Assembly (NCBI GenBank): GCA_041662485.1
Contig: JBAZSJ010000011.1
Span: 1-64,000 of the forward strand
Length of the DNA: 64,000 nt
Direction: 5' to 3'
DNA from: Rariglobus sp041662485
GTDB taxonomy: Bacteria > Verrucomicrobiota > Verrucomicrobiia > Opitutales > Opitutaceae
The notes beneath the pieces were generated by a model. That model was given only the letters and a program-made list of their open reading frames with translations. It did no database searches and was not told the DNA's origin. This document shows, piece by piece, positions 42,696 through 51,360 of this stretch; the first letter of the stretch is position 1; each line of letters begins with the position of its first letter. A program made the position numbers and the translations under genes.

Positions 42696-43790
42696 ATGAA
42701 GCTGGAAGCCCTCGTCAATCCCTCCGTCCTCACGCAGCCGGTCTATGAGCCGGGCAAACCCATCGAGGATGTGGCCCGCGAACTTGGTCTGGACCCGGCG
42801 ACGATCATCAAGCTCGCGTCCAACGAAAACCCGTTCGGACCGTCGCCGCGCGCGAAGGCGGCCGCCGTGCGTGCGCTGGACCAGGGCGAGTTGTATCCGG
42901 ACGGCGGTTGCGTCGCGTTGCGCGCGCGTCTGGCGAAGGAGTGGGGATTGGATGCGGGACAGTTCGTGATCGGGAACGGTTCCAATGAGCTCATCGAGCT
43001 GCTGGGGCATGTGTTTCTTCGCCCCGGCGACGAGGTGGTGATGGGCAATCCGTCGTTTGCGGTCTATAAGCTGGTGACGCTGCTTTTCGGGGCAAAGCCG
43101 GTGGAGGTGCCGTTGGTCGATTACACGCACGATCTCGCCGCGCTGGCGGCGGCGGTGACCCCGCGGACCAAACTGATCTTTGTGCCGAGTCCCAACAACC
43201 CGATGGGCACGGCCAACACGGAGGCCGAGCTGCTGGCGTTTGCCCGCGGACTGCCGGCGCATGTGGTGTTCGCTTACGACGAGGCGTATGCGGAATTCTT
43301 GGACAACCCGCCGGACTTGCGTCCGCTGATCCGCGAAGGGCGGAAGGTCGTGTGTCTGCGCACGTTTTCCAAGATCTACGGGCTGGCCTCGTTGCGCGTG
43401 GGCTACGGCTATGCGTCCGCCGAACTGGCGTCGCTGCTGAATCGGGTGCGGCAGCCGTTCAATGTGAACGCCATCGGCCAGGCGGCGGCGATCGCGGCGT
43501 TGGACGATGGTGAATTTGCGGCGAAGTGCCGCCATGAAAACCGCGCGGGCTTGGTGCGGCTGGAGTCGGGCCTGCGGGCGCTGGGGCTGGAAACCGTCCC
43601 GAGTGTGGCCAATTTTCTGTTGGTGAAAGTAGGCGACGGAGCGCGCGTGTTTTCCGAACTGCAGAAACAAGGCGTGATTGTGCGTCCGATGCGTCCCTAC
43701 GGGATGCCCGAGTGGTTGCGCATCACCGTGGGCGCTCCGGTCCAGAACGAGCGGCTGCTTGGCACGCTCGCCAAGGTGCTGCGGGGATGA
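42696..43790 (+). CDS. hisC: Histidinol-phosphate aminotransferase
   Basis: PLP-dependent aminotransferase of 364 aa catalysing the imidazole-acetol-phosphate to histidinol-phosphate step of histidine synthesis. N-terminal block KLASNENPFGPSP. PLP-binding NSxSF-type region DEVVMGNPSFAVYKLV. Asp/Tyr block VFAYDEAYAEF. Schiff-base Lys in RTFSKIYGLASLRVGYG. C-terminal Arg in PYGMPEWLRITVG. Full length. The start at 42696 precedes MKLEALVNPSV. No other his genes are in the window. Confidence 0.93.
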   Translation: MKLEALVNPSVLTQPVYEPGKPIEDVARELGLDPATIIKLASNENPFGPSPRAKAAAVRALDQGELYPDGGCVALRARLAKEWGLDAGQFVIGNGSNELIELLGHVFLRPGDEVVMGNPSFAVYKLVTLLFGAKPVEVPLVDYTHDLAALAAAVTPRTKLIFVPSPNNPMGTANTEAELLAFARGLPAHVVFAYDEAYAEFLDNPPDLRPLIREGRKVVCLRTFSKIYGLASLRVGYGYASAELASLLNRVRQPFNVNAIGQAAAIAALDDGEFAAKCRHENRAGLVRLESGLRALGLETVPSVANFLLVKVGDGARVFSELQKQGVIVRPMRPYGMPEWLRITVGAPVQNERLLGTLAKVLRG

Positions 43791-45458
43791 TCAGGAGTTC
43801 GACGGGGTGGCGCCGATCGCGGTGCGCAGGTCTTGCAGCAACACGATGCGACCCGGGGAAAACAAGAACAGATCGCTGCCCAGCTTGCGATAGGCCGAGT
43901 TCAGGATGTCCCGCGGGGGTTTGCGCAGGTTCAGCAGCTTGCGGATGCTGGTGGCAAGCGTGTCCGTGTTGTTCAGGGGGAGGTCGATTTTTATCAGGCT
44001 GGTGAGCGCCGCCTGGTTGAGGGGATCGGCGTTCACGGCTTCCACCAAAACCTGGCGCGCCTGGGTTTGGGCGCCGACATCTATGAGGCGTTTTGAGACG
44101 GCGATCAGGTTCTCTGCGCGCACGTTGCCCTGCTTGAGGAAATTATTGAGGAAAAGCTGGGCGGATTCGGCATCGCCCAGTCCGTAGTGGGCGATGGCTT
44201 GAAGGCCGTTGAAAACGGCGTAGTAGCGTTTGCCCCAATCGGGATTGTCCGCCAGGAGCTGGCGGACCAGATCAAGAGCGGCCTGGTATTTTTTGGCGAC
44301 GATGTTGGCCTCGACCATCATGAGGGCGGCGCCTTCCCAGTTGAGCTTGTGGAGGCTGGCGTAATCGTAGACGCGCCGGGCCAGCGCGGGGTTGCCGGTG
44401 TTGGCGGCAAAGTCGGCGAGGGCGAGCATGGCGTTGGAGTTGTTGGCGAAATCCTTGAAGATTTCGTTCACATTGGAGGCAACGGCGGCGCCATCTCCCT
44501 GCTTTTGCAGGGCGTAAAGCAGGTCTATGCGAGCGCGGGCGTCGGACGGGTTGGCGATTGAACGCAGGAAACTTTCCCGGCGCGCCTCGTCTTCCCGGCC
44601 CGCTTCGCGAAGATAGCTTACGCTTTGGGCATAGATTTCCTCGTCCTTGGGGGCTTCTGATGCGAGCTGGCTTAGTTGGGCCAACGCTTGGTCCTTAAGT
44701 CCTCGTTCCCAAGCGATGCGTGCGGCAAGAAGGCGTCCGTCTCGCGTGAATTCCAGCCCATACATGCGCATGTAGTCTTCCGCCTGATCATAATTGCCTC
44801 GGAAAAAACTGGCCGAGGCTGCGGCCAGGGCGATGATTTGGTTGCGGGACGAAGGGGTGTGGTCCTTGCCCAGGAGTTCCTTGGCGAGGGACAGGGTGCG
44901 AGCGTCTTCCTGGCGCTGCAGTAGAAAAGAGAACAGTAATTTGAGATAATCCTGGTCGCGGGGGTGGAACGGGAGCCCCTCCATGAGGGCTTGCTGGGCC
45001 AGATCAGGCCGCTTCCAGGCTCCGTAAAATTGGGCGAGCAACAGACGGCCTTCCTTGTTGGACGGATTTTTGGTCACGCCAATGCGCAGGGCATAAAACG
45101 CCTCGCGGTAATTTCCGTCCTTCAGTTCGCCCTGTGCGGCTTTGATGAGGAAATCGCCCTTCGAAACCTGATAGGCCTGCCAACGCACCGGAAGCATGAG
45201 CATGTCCGAAAACCGCACTTCCGTGAAGCCGCGTTGGTATTTGACAAAAAAATAGGCGGCCGAGGCGAGGCTCAGCCAGCCGATGACAAAGAGGGAAAAG
45301 AGCGAAACGGCCAATCGGACCCAGTGAACCTGCACCTGCCAGCCAAGGTTTGTCCGACGGAATGACAGGGGGTAAAACTGTTTAAGGCCGCGGGCAACGG
45401 AAGGTGGGGTGGAGCCGGTTTTCTTGAAGTCATCTGCGTTGGACGAAGAGGGGGGCAT
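43791..45458 (-). CDS. Membrane-anchored TPR protein, probably linked to exopolysaccharide export
   Basis: Protein of 555 aa. One transmembrane segment at about 48-72 (LAVSLFSLFVIGWLSLASAAYFF) after a basic cytoplasmic tail. The rest is helical with degenerate TPR-like repeats (NYREAFYALRIGVTKNPSNK, GNYDQAEDYMRMYG, NPALARRVYDYASLHKLN and similar). It lies divergently upstream of the outer-membrane barrel and Wza/Wzc genes, and membrane TPR proteins are common in polysaccharide assembly loci; that assignment is context only. Its 3' end abuts hisC. Confidence 0.75.
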   Translation of the reverse strand: MPPSSSNADDFKKTGSTPPSVARGLKQFYPLSFRRTNLGWQVQVHWVRLAVSLFSLFVIGWLSLASAAYFFVKYQRGFTEVRFSDMLMLPVRWQAYQVSKGDFLIKAAQGELKDGNYREAFYALRIGVTKNPSNKEGRLLLAQFYGAWKRPDLAQQALMEGLPFHPRDQDYLKLLFSFLLQRQEDARTLSLAKELLGKDHTPSSRNQIIALAAASASFFRGNYDQAEDYMRMYGLEFTRDGRLLAARIAWERGLKDQALAQLSQLASEAPKDEEIYAQSVSYLREAGREDEARRESFLRSIANPSDARARIDLLYALQKQGDGAAVASNVNEIFKDFANNSNAMLALADFAANTGNPALARRVYDYASLHKLNWEGAALMMVEANIVAKKYQAALDLVRQLLADNPDWGKRYYAVFNGLQAIAHYGLGDAESAQLFLNNFLKQGNVRAENLIAVSKRLIDVGAQTQARQVLVEAVNADPLNQAALTSLIKIDLPLNNTDTLATSIRKLLNLRKPPRDILNSAYRKLGSDLFLFSPGRIVLLQDLRTAIGATPSNS

Positions 45459-45756
45459 GAGGCGTGGCGAGAGTTGTCGGGTTGCTGCGGCGTTCCGGTG
45501 TTGCGGGGGTGAAATTAACCTTGCGTCACCATAATGGTTGCACCTTGTTGGAAGGTGATACAGGCAATTCGTGAGGGCAAATAAGTTGCCAACGGTTCGT
45601 CTGTCACTCTGATTTTAGCAACCTTGATTTAACTGAAAATAACTTGCCGCAATCCATTCCGTGTTTATTCAGGTCGGGGTGCCTGCCCTTAAAAGCAAAT
45701 AACGTTTGATCTAAATCAAAATCAGTAATTCTATTTTTACCTGCGGTTTTCAAACC
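45459..45756. promoter_or_regulatory. AT-rich promoter region with a perfect FNR-type box
   Basis: A 298-bp spacer between the divergent TPR gene and outer-membrane barrel gene, clearly richer in A/T than its neighbours. It contains TTGAT-CTAA-ATCAA at 45706-45719, an exact match to the FNR/CRP-superfamily consensus TTGAT-N4-ATCAA. The box centre is 44 bp from the barrel gene's ATG. This suggests oxygen- or redox-dependent control of the export locus. No FNR-type regulator gene is in the window. Confidence 0.55.
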
Positions 45757-46896
45757 ATGAAAAACATTGTCCGTAATCTTGTCATGCTCGGTTGTTTTGG
45801 TGGTTCCGCTTTTGCGGCCCCCTTTTGCGCTATCGGCGACAACGCCGAGCTTTTCCTCACGGGGCAGGCCGGGGTTCGTTTTGACGATAATATCCTGCTC
45901 TCCCCTGGTGGCCCCAACAAGAAAAGCGATACGATCTTAAGCTTTACGCCGGGCCTAGAGCTCGATTTTGGGAAAGATTCTCTGATCAAGGGCATATTGA
46001 GCGTGTCCGAGACATTTACCAATTACATGAGCCACAGCGAATTCAACACGCAGCTCACGTCGTTGAATTTCAAAGCCGATTACAGCGGCAGCGAAAAAAC
46101 AAGAGTGGGCACCAATGCTTTTTATAACCAGTTCGATCAAACCACCTATGCGGCCAACGGCACCAACGTGCGTCGCAACGTCTATGGTGGCGGTGTGGAC
46201 GGCGAATATTCCCTTTCGCCCAAAACCAGCTTTGGCTCGGGCATCAGCTTTTCTCGGACCGAATACGTGCAAAGTGGCGATGTAGGCTCAAAGGACTACG
46301 GCATTCCTCTCAATGTCTACTACGGTATTACCCCCAAGGTCGATCTGAGCGCTGGTCTCACCTATAGTCGCAGTGATCTCGATAATGGCCTGAGCTACGA
46401 CGATTACTACTACAACATCGGTGCCCGCGGTGAATTTACCCCAAAATTGAAGGGCAATTTCAGCATTGGTTATGATGATCGCAAGGGCAGTGGTGGGGCC
46501 GGAGCTAAGGACAATAGCAGCGTGGCCTTTCATTCTGGTCTGACCTACGCCTACTCCGAGAAAACCACGATGACGCTTAATGCCGACAAGGGTTTCACCA
46601 ACGCGAGTTCCGGCACGAGCACGCAGAAAAACACGGGCGTCTCGCTTGGAGCCCAGACGGATATTTCGGCTGCGTGGAAGCTTAATGCGAGTTTGGCTTA
46701 CCGTGAGATCGAGTATGAAGGGGCTTTGGGTGGCCGCACGGATGATTATTCGGAAGGCACCTTCGGCGCAACTTACGTGGTTAATTCCAATGTCTCCGTG
46801 AACGGTTCCTACACGCTTCGTAATCTTGCATCAAATGTCGGTGGTGTTGAATTCGGGAACAACGTGATCGCGTTGTCTGTCTCCGCCCGCTATTGA
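45757..46896 (+). CDS. Outer-membrane beta-barrel protein of an exopolysaccharide locus
   Basis: Protein of 379 aa with a signal peptide at about 1-21. Alternating-hydrophobicity strands run through the whole sequence (AGVRFDDNILL, GNFSIGYDDRKG, KLNASLAYREIEYEG). It ends with an aromatic, VIALSVSARY, as outer-membrane barrels do. Such proteins sit beside wza/wzc-like genes in many exopolysaccharide loci, where a role in secretion or surface retention is presumed. A strong terminator separates it from the wza-like gene. Confidence 0.75.
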   Translation: MKNIVRNLVMLGCFGGSAFAAPFCAIGDNAELFLTGQAGVRFDDNILLSPGGPNKKSDTILSFTPGLELDFGKDSLIKGILSVSETFTNYMSHSEFNTQLTSLNFKADYSGSEKTRVGTNAFYNQFDQTTYAANGTNVRRNVYGGGVDGEYSLSPKTSFGSGISFSRTEYVQSGDVGSKDYGIPLNVYYGITPKVDLSAGLTYSRSDLDNGLSYDDYYYNIGARGEFTPKLKGNFSIGYDDRKGSGGAGAKDNSSVAFHSGLTYAYSEKTTMTLNADKGFTNASSGTSTQKNTGVSLGAQTDISAAWKLNASLAYREIEYEGALGGRTDDYSEGTFGATYVVNSNVSVNGSYTLRNLASNVGGVEFGNNVIALSVSARY

Positions 46897-46927
46897 TTTT
46901 TACCGCCTAGCTTGACCCATTCTTGAG

Positions 46928-46965
46928 ACGGAAGAAGATCACTCGGTCTTCTTCCGTTTTTTTTT
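46928..46965 (+). terminator. Rho-independent terminator after the barrel gene
   Basis: Perfect 11-bp stem ACGGAAGAAGA / TCTTCTTCCGT with an 8-base loop, followed by nine T residues. It ends transcription of the barrel gene just before the Wza-like gene, or acts as an attenuator for the downstream export genes. Confidence 0.92.
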
Positions 46966-46977
46966 CTTCGTTTTGCC

Positions 46978-47583
46978 ATGTCACCCAAGCTGTCCAAATT
47001 TCTTCTCGTTTGCCTGTTTTCTCCCTTGGCCGTTGTTGCCGAGGACAAACCTGCCAAGCCTATCGCTGCTGGCGTTTCTTCAGATTACGTGATTCAGCCT
47101 TCCGATCTGATCAGCGTGCAGATATTCCAAGAGGAGGATCTCAAGCGGGAGGTCCGAGTTTCCCTGGAATACTCGGTAACCTTGCCCTTGATTGGCAAAG
47201 TGTATCTTAAGGGGAAAACCGTTCATCAGGCCGAGGCCATGATCCGCGAGCTCTATGACAAGGATTATTTGGTAAACCCCCAGGTGAACGTGGTGGTAAT
47301 CGATTATGCCAAGCGTTCCGTAAACATCCTCGGGGCCGTGGGCTCGCCCGGTGTGGTTTTATTCCCGCAGGAGCAAGGGCTGACGTTGGTGGATGCGATT
47401 TCCCGAGCGGGTGGGTTCAATCGTTTGGCTGACCGCAAGAAGGTCAAACTGACCCGCACCAATGCCGATGGCAAAGCCGAGACCTACATCATTGATGCGG
47501 ATTCATTGATTCAGGGCAAGTCGAGCAACGCCTGGCTCCTGTTGGTCAACGACGTCATTTACGTTCCGGAAAGCATTCTCTAA
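46978..47583 (+). CDS. Polysaccharide export protein, Wza-like (outer membrane)
   Basis: Exported protein of 201 aa. Signal peptide at 1-20. Poly_export domain (about 35-110): YVIQPSDLISVQIFQEEDL, then PLIGKVYLKGKT and NPQVNVVVIDYAKRSVNILG. One SLBB-like domain (115-195): VGSPGVVLFPQEQGLTLVDA. It is shorter than full Wza and lacks the C-terminal amphipathic helix, so another protein, perhaps the preceding barrel, may form the outer-membrane pore. Followed after 19 bp by the Wzc-like kinase. Confidence 0.88.
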   Translation: MSPKLSKFLLVCLFSPLAVVAEDKPAKPIAAGVSSDYVIQPSDLISVQIFQEEDLKREVRVSLEYSVTLPLIGKVYLKGKTVHQAEAMIRELYDKDYLVNPQVNVVVIDYAKRSVNILGAVGSPGVVLFPQEQGLTLVDAISRAGGFNRLADRKKVKLTRTNADGKAETYIIDADSLIQGKSSNAWLLLVNDVIYVPESIL

Positions 47584-47602
47584 GTAAGCCGCCTCACCAG
47601 TC

Positions 47603-49819
47603 ATGGATTTAAATTCAAAGCATCAGTCCCAAGCCAGTCACTCTCCCGGAGAATACGGTTACGAGGGGTATGCCGGCTACAATCCAGCCGGCTATGGAGG
47701 GGAAAATTCCGTCCAACGCAGTTTTCGCGATTACGCGCTGATTTTGCGCGAGCGCATCTGGTATATCATCGTGGTCTTCCTGGTCGTGTTTTCATCGGCC
47801 TTGGTTTACACCTTCAGCCAGACGAAAATTTATCTGGCCAACGCGACCGTGCAGATTTTCCGCAGCGCGCCCAGCATCATCATAGGCGTCAAGCCCGTGA
47901 TGGAAGATGATGTTCGTGGCGCGGAGGATCTTAACACGGTCGTCGAGGTGCTCCGGAGCGGTTCCATCATCCAAAAGGTAGCCCAGCGCATCACGGGTGA
48001 TGACCTTCGTCAATTTATGGCCCCCTATCAGACGGGCAAGGGAGGTGATCCAATTACTCCGCTCGATATTCTGGGAGCCAATCGCAGCATTGTCCCCCAG
48101 CGGATGAGTCTGATCCTCAACATCCAGTATCGCCACCCCGACCGGTTTATCGCCGCCAAGGTGGCCAACATGTTTGTCGATGAGTTTATCAATTACAACA
48201 ACCGCGTGCGCATCGACGAATCCATGAAGGCGGTTGAAGAACTGAAAATCCGCGCCGACCAGCAGGAACGCAAGGTGAGGGATCTTGCGATCGAGCTGCA
48301 GGGCTACCGTGAAAAAAACAACATGGTTTCACTGGATCAACGCAAAGACATCGTCACGGAAAAGTTGAAGGCGTTGAATTCCAATCTCACCCAGGTCGAC
48401 ACCAAGTTGAAGGATTCGGAAATTCGCTGGAAGCAGGTTCAGGACCGGCTTGCGGCGGGTGGCGATCTTACCGAGCTGACCTTCATCTCCGGTCAGCCTC
48501 TCATCAACGGGTTGGTTTCGGAGGTTTCCCACAAGAAGATATTGCTGGCGCAATTGAGGGACCGTTATCGCGACAAGCATCCGGTCATGATTGAAAACGC
48601 GAACTCGCTTGCCCAGTCGGAAAAGGAACTCAAGCAGGCCATCGAAAACGCATCGGCCACCATCGAGTCCGAATATCAGAACGCGAAGAGCAATGCGGTG
48701 CAGGCCCGGGCTTCACTGGTGCAGGCGGAGGCCGAAAGCATGCAGCTGGATCGTGCGGCGGTGGAATACGATTCCCGCTCCAGCGAACTGAAGATCAACG
48801 AGGTGATTCTCCAGAACCTTATCACGCGCATGCGTGAGACCACCATCAGCGGCACGATCGAGTCGCAAAATGCCCGAGTGCTGGATCCGGCGGGTCCCTC
48901 CATGGAAGACAATTATGTTTCGCCGAAAATCCCGCTCAATCTGGGTATCGGTTTTGTGGGAGGCCTTGGCCTTGGTTTGGCCTTTGCGTTCTTCGTGGCC
49001 TTCATAGACGACCGCGTTAAAAGCTCCTTCGATATCGAATCTGTAGTTGGTCTGCCGTTGATCGGGATCATTCCTCAGATCAAAAAAATGGAGCAGCCTG
49101 ACAAGGCTCAGATCGCGATCAACAATGCCGATCGCCAGGTGGCCGAAGCCTTTTTGACGCTGCACTCAAGTCTGCGACTCAAGGACGAGAGCAAGAACGC
49201 CCAGTGCATTCTCTTGACGAGCACCATCCCTGGTGAGGGCAAATCCTTCACCACGACCAATCTGGCGCTGACTTTTGCCGCCCATGGCGAGCGCGTCGCG
49301 ATCGTGGACTGCGATCTTCGAAAGCCGAACATCCACAAGTCGTTCCGGTTGGAAAACCGGAAGGGCGTCATCGATATTTGCGCCGGTGTTGCGACGATTG
49401 ATGACGTGGTCATCCGCAACGTGCATCCCAATCTGGACATTATCCCGACGGGCGGCCGTGCCAAGAATCCGACGCAGATTCTCAATGGGAAAAACTTCGA
49501 GGCGTTGATCGCGGACCTTCGCAAACGCTACGACCGGGTGTTTTTCGACACGCCTCCGCTTGCCGCGGTGAGCGACGCGCTGATCGTGCTTCCTTTGGTG
49601 GACGGCTCCATCTTCACGATCTTTTTCAACAAGGTGCGTCGCAAGGCCGCCCAGTTCAGCGCCAAAAAACTCCTCGAGACCAATGTGCCGGTTTTTGGCG
49701 CCGTGCTCAATGGCCTGAATCTTGCGGTGTCCGGCTATTATTACGCCCAGTATTACGACAAGTCCTACAAGGATTATTATGTCGTGATGTCGAAGAACGA
49801 CACGACGCCCGAGCGCTGA
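47603..49819 (+). CDS. Polysaccharide co-polymerase and tyrosine autokinase, Wzc-like
   Basis: Inner-membrane protein of 738 aa. Wzz domain between two transmembrane segments (about 50-72 and 448-470), with a coiled-coil periplasmic region (about 215-420). The cytoplasmic BY-kinase domain has Walker A TIPGEGKS (Lys547), Walker A' VAIVDCDLRKPN and Walker B RVFFDTPPLAAVSD. The C-terminal tail has a Tyr cluster (GYYYAQYYDKSYKDYYVV), the autophosphorylation substrate that controls oligomer state and chain length. No glycosyltransferases are adjacent, so the assembly genes must be elsewhere. Confidence 0.94.
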   Translation: MDLNSKHQSQASHSPGEYGYEGYAGYNPAGYGGENSVQRSFRDYALILRERIWYIIVVFLVVFSSALVYTFSQTKIYLANATVQIFRSAPSIIIGVKPVMEDDVRGAEDLNTVVEVLRSGSIIQKVAQRITGDDLRQFMAPYQTGKGGDPITPLDILGANRSIVPQRMSLILNIQYRHPDRFIAAKVANMFVDEFINYNNRVRIDESMKAVEELKIRADQQERKVRDLAIELQGYREKNNMVSLDQRKDIVTEKLKALNSNLTQVDTKLKDSEIRWKQVQDRLAAGGDLTELTFISGQPLINGLVSEVSHKKILLAQLRDRYRDKHPVMIENANSLAQSEKELKQAIENASATIESEYQNAKSNAVQARASLVQAEAESMQLDRAAVEYDSRSSELKINEVILQNLITRMRETTISGTIESQNARVLDPAGPSMEDNYVSPKIPLNLGIGFVGGLGLGLAFAFFVAFIDDRVKSSFDIESVVGLPLIGIIPQIKKMEQPDKAQIAINNADRQVAEAFLTLHSSLRLKDESKNAQCILLTSTIPGEGKSFTTTNLALTFAAHGERVAIVDCDLRKPNIHKSFRLENRKGVIDICAGVATIDDVVIRNVHPNLDIIPTGGRAKNPTQILNGKNFEALIADLRKRYDRVFFDTPPLAAVSDALIVLPLVDGSIFTIFFNKVRRKAAQFSAKKLLETNVPVFGAVLNGLNLAVSGYYYAQYYDKSYKDYYVVMSKNDTTPER

Positions 49820-49845
49820 TATCATCCGGCGAAGTTTTCCCCAAG

Positions 49846-49876
49846 GCGCGGCTCCAAAACGAGCCGCGCTTTTTAT
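49846..49876 (+). terminator. Rho-independent terminator after the wzc-like gene
   Basis: A 9-bp stem GCGCGGCTC / GAGCCGCGC with a 6-base loop, followed by TTTTTATTTTTT. It closes the export operon and overlaps the 3' end of the convergent Sua5 gene. Confidence 0.9.
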
Positions 49877-50877
49877 TTTTTGGCGGCGGCGCGGGCGAGT
49901 CGGTCGTTGATCGCCATCGCGAGCGCGGATTTCCCTGGTGCTATTTCGGCGTGGATTTTGCGCCAATGGCCGTTGTCCAACTGGCGCAACATCGCAAACA
50001 GGAGATGCGCGGCCAGTGGAAGCCGGCCTTTTTGGGTAAGCCAGAAGACATTCGTGCCTGTGGGATGAGAGGGCTTTGAAAGCAGCAGGGCCGCTTCGTC
50101 TGACGGAATGAGTTTCAATCGGGCGGTCGTGAGCTTATGCGCCAAGATCACGGGAGTGCGCGGGCTGTAATGGCGCTCAAGCATCCCGGGTGCCGGGGTC
50201 GCCTTTTGCTGTGAGGTGACGGCGTGCCGGACGATGGCTATGGGGCGGTCGAGTATGGACTGGAGGGCTTCACGGGAAATTGCCCCCGGGCGAAGCAGGG
50301 CCGGATGAGCAGGATCGCGCAGATCCAGAATGGTTGATTCCAAGCCGATCTCGGCGGCGCCACCATCCAGGATGTGACCGATGCGTTTGCCGAGGCCCGC
50401 TCGAACGTGCTCGGCGGTGGTTGGGCTCACATAACCAAAGGGATTGGCACTGGGGGCGGCCAGCGGACATCCGCTGAGGCGGATCAGGCGGCGAAACAGC
50501 GGATGCGCCGGCATGCGCACGGCCACACTGGGCAATCCCGAGGTGACGATGGCTGGAACGCCCGGTTGCTTTGGCAGCACGAGCGTGAGCGGGCCCGGCC
50601 AGAAGGCTTTGGCGACTTTCAACGCATCCGGGCTCAGTTCGGCGATGGTCCGTGCCTGGGCGACGGTGTTGACATGGACAATGAGGGGATCGTTGGCCGG
50701 CCGACCCTTTGCCCGGAAAATCGCTTTGCAGGCCTTGGCGTTCAAGGCGTCGGCGGCGAGTCCGTAAACGGTTTCGGTCGGCGCGGCGACGAGTCCGCCT
50801 TGGGCAAGCACTCTGGCCAGACGGACCATGTTGGTCGGCGTGGGACGGTAAACCCGGGCGAAAAGCTTTGAGGGCAT
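49873..50877 (-). CDS. L-threonylcarbamoyladenylate synthase (Sua5/YrdC/YciO)
   Basis: Enzyme of 334 aa that makes threonylcarbamoyl-AMP from threonine, bicarbonate and ATP for the t6A37 tRNA modification. The YrdC domain (about 12-205) has GGLVAAPTETVYGLAADALN and the KGRPANDPLIVHV motif. A C-terminal Sua5 domain (about 225-330), linked by AVTSQQKATPAPGMLERHYSP, marks the long Sua5 form. It is encoded near bS18, with a terminator between them. Confidence 0.94.
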   Translation of the reverse strand: MPSKLFARVYRPTPTNMVRLARVLAQGGLVAAPTETVYGLAADALNAKACKAIFRAKGRPANDPLIVHVNTVAQARTIAELSPDALKVAKAFWPGPLTLVLPKQPGVPAIVTSGLPSVAVRMPAHPLFRRLIRLSGCPLAAPSANPFGYVSPTTAEHVRAGLGKRIGHILDGGAAEIGLESTILDLRDPAHPALLRPGAISREALQSILDRPIAIVRHAVTSQQKATPAPGMLERHYSPRTPVILAHKLTTARLKLIPSDEAALLLSKPSHPTGTNVFWLTQKGRLPLAAHLLFAMLRQLDNGHWRKIHAEIAPGKSALAMAINDRLARAAAKK

Positions 50878-50883
50878 GGCACG

Positions 50884-50911
50884 AAAAAGGCCGGAGGGAT
50901 AAGCTCCGGCC
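50884..50911 (-). terminator. Rho-independent terminator for rpsR
   Basis: Read on the minus strand: stem GGCCGGAG / CTCCGGCC with a 7-base loop, then five U residues (50888-50884). It lies between rpsR and the Sua5 gene. Confidence 0.88.
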
Positions 50912-50937
50912 CTTGCTCGTAAAAATGATCTGCGGGC

Positions 50938-51138
50938 TTAGAGCGCCAGAAGATTGTTACGGGACTGTTTGATGGTCTTCGTAACGGCGCGCTGCTGCTT
51001 CGCGGAGAGATGGGTGTATTTGCGCGGAAGGATCTTACCGGTGTCGGTAACGAAGTTGCGCATGGCCTGGGGCGTGGTGAACGGAATGTTCTCCGCGTTG
51101 ACGGTCTGCTGGGAGGAGGAGGTTTCGGTCGTGCTCAT
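50938..51138 (-). CDS. rpsR: Small ribosomal subunit protein bS18
   Basis: Ribosomal protein of 66 aa that binds the 30S platform with bS6. Recognisable bS18 core: MRNFVTDTGKILPRKYTHLS, followed by AKQQRAVTKTIKQSRNNLLAL. The start at 51138 (MSTTETSSS) gives a short unstructured N-terminus; upstream in-frame codons overlap the promoter. It stands alone rather than in the common rpsF-ssb-rpsR-rplI operon. Confidence 0.92.
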   Translation of the reverse strand: MSTTETSSSQQTVNAENIPFTTPQAMRNFVTDTGKILPRKYTHLSAKQQRAVTKTIKQSRNNLLAL

Positions 51139-51235
51139 TTGAAAAAGGATGTGATAAAAAGCTTTGCAGCCGAGGATTGTCAACCTGCAATCCTCCGCCC
51201 AACTTGGGCGCTTCTCAGGCGCTCGGTCGCATGTG

Positions 51236-51311
51236 GTCCCCGTAGCTCAAATGGATAGAGCAGGCGTTTCCTAAACGTCATATCCCGGTTCAATTCCGGG
51301 CGGGGGCACCA
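51236..51311 (+). tRNA. tRNA-Arg (anticodon CCU)
   Basis: A complete cloverleaf: acceptor GTCCCCG with CGGGGGC, D arm GCTC/GAGC, anticodon stem GGCGT/ACGTC, loop TTCCTAA with anticodon CCT, T arm CCGG-TTCAATT-CCGG, discriminator A, and an encoded CCA (51309-51311). It decodes AGG. The 73-base body ends at 51308. Confidence 0.95.
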
Positions 51312-51315
51312 GCTT

Positions 51316-51360
51316 TAAAAAGGAAACGCCTGCCGGGTCGGTTTGGCTCAGGCGCGTTTA
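51316..51360 (-). terminator. Rho-independent terminator after rhamnose isomerase
   Basis: On the minus strand the sequence forms a stem from AAACGCGCCTG with CAGGCGTTT (a two-base bulge), then CCTTTTT. The 3' arm GCAGGCGTTTCCT is identical over 13 bases to the anticodon arm of the neighbouring tRNA-Arg (51260-51272, plus strand). Confidence 0.75.
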
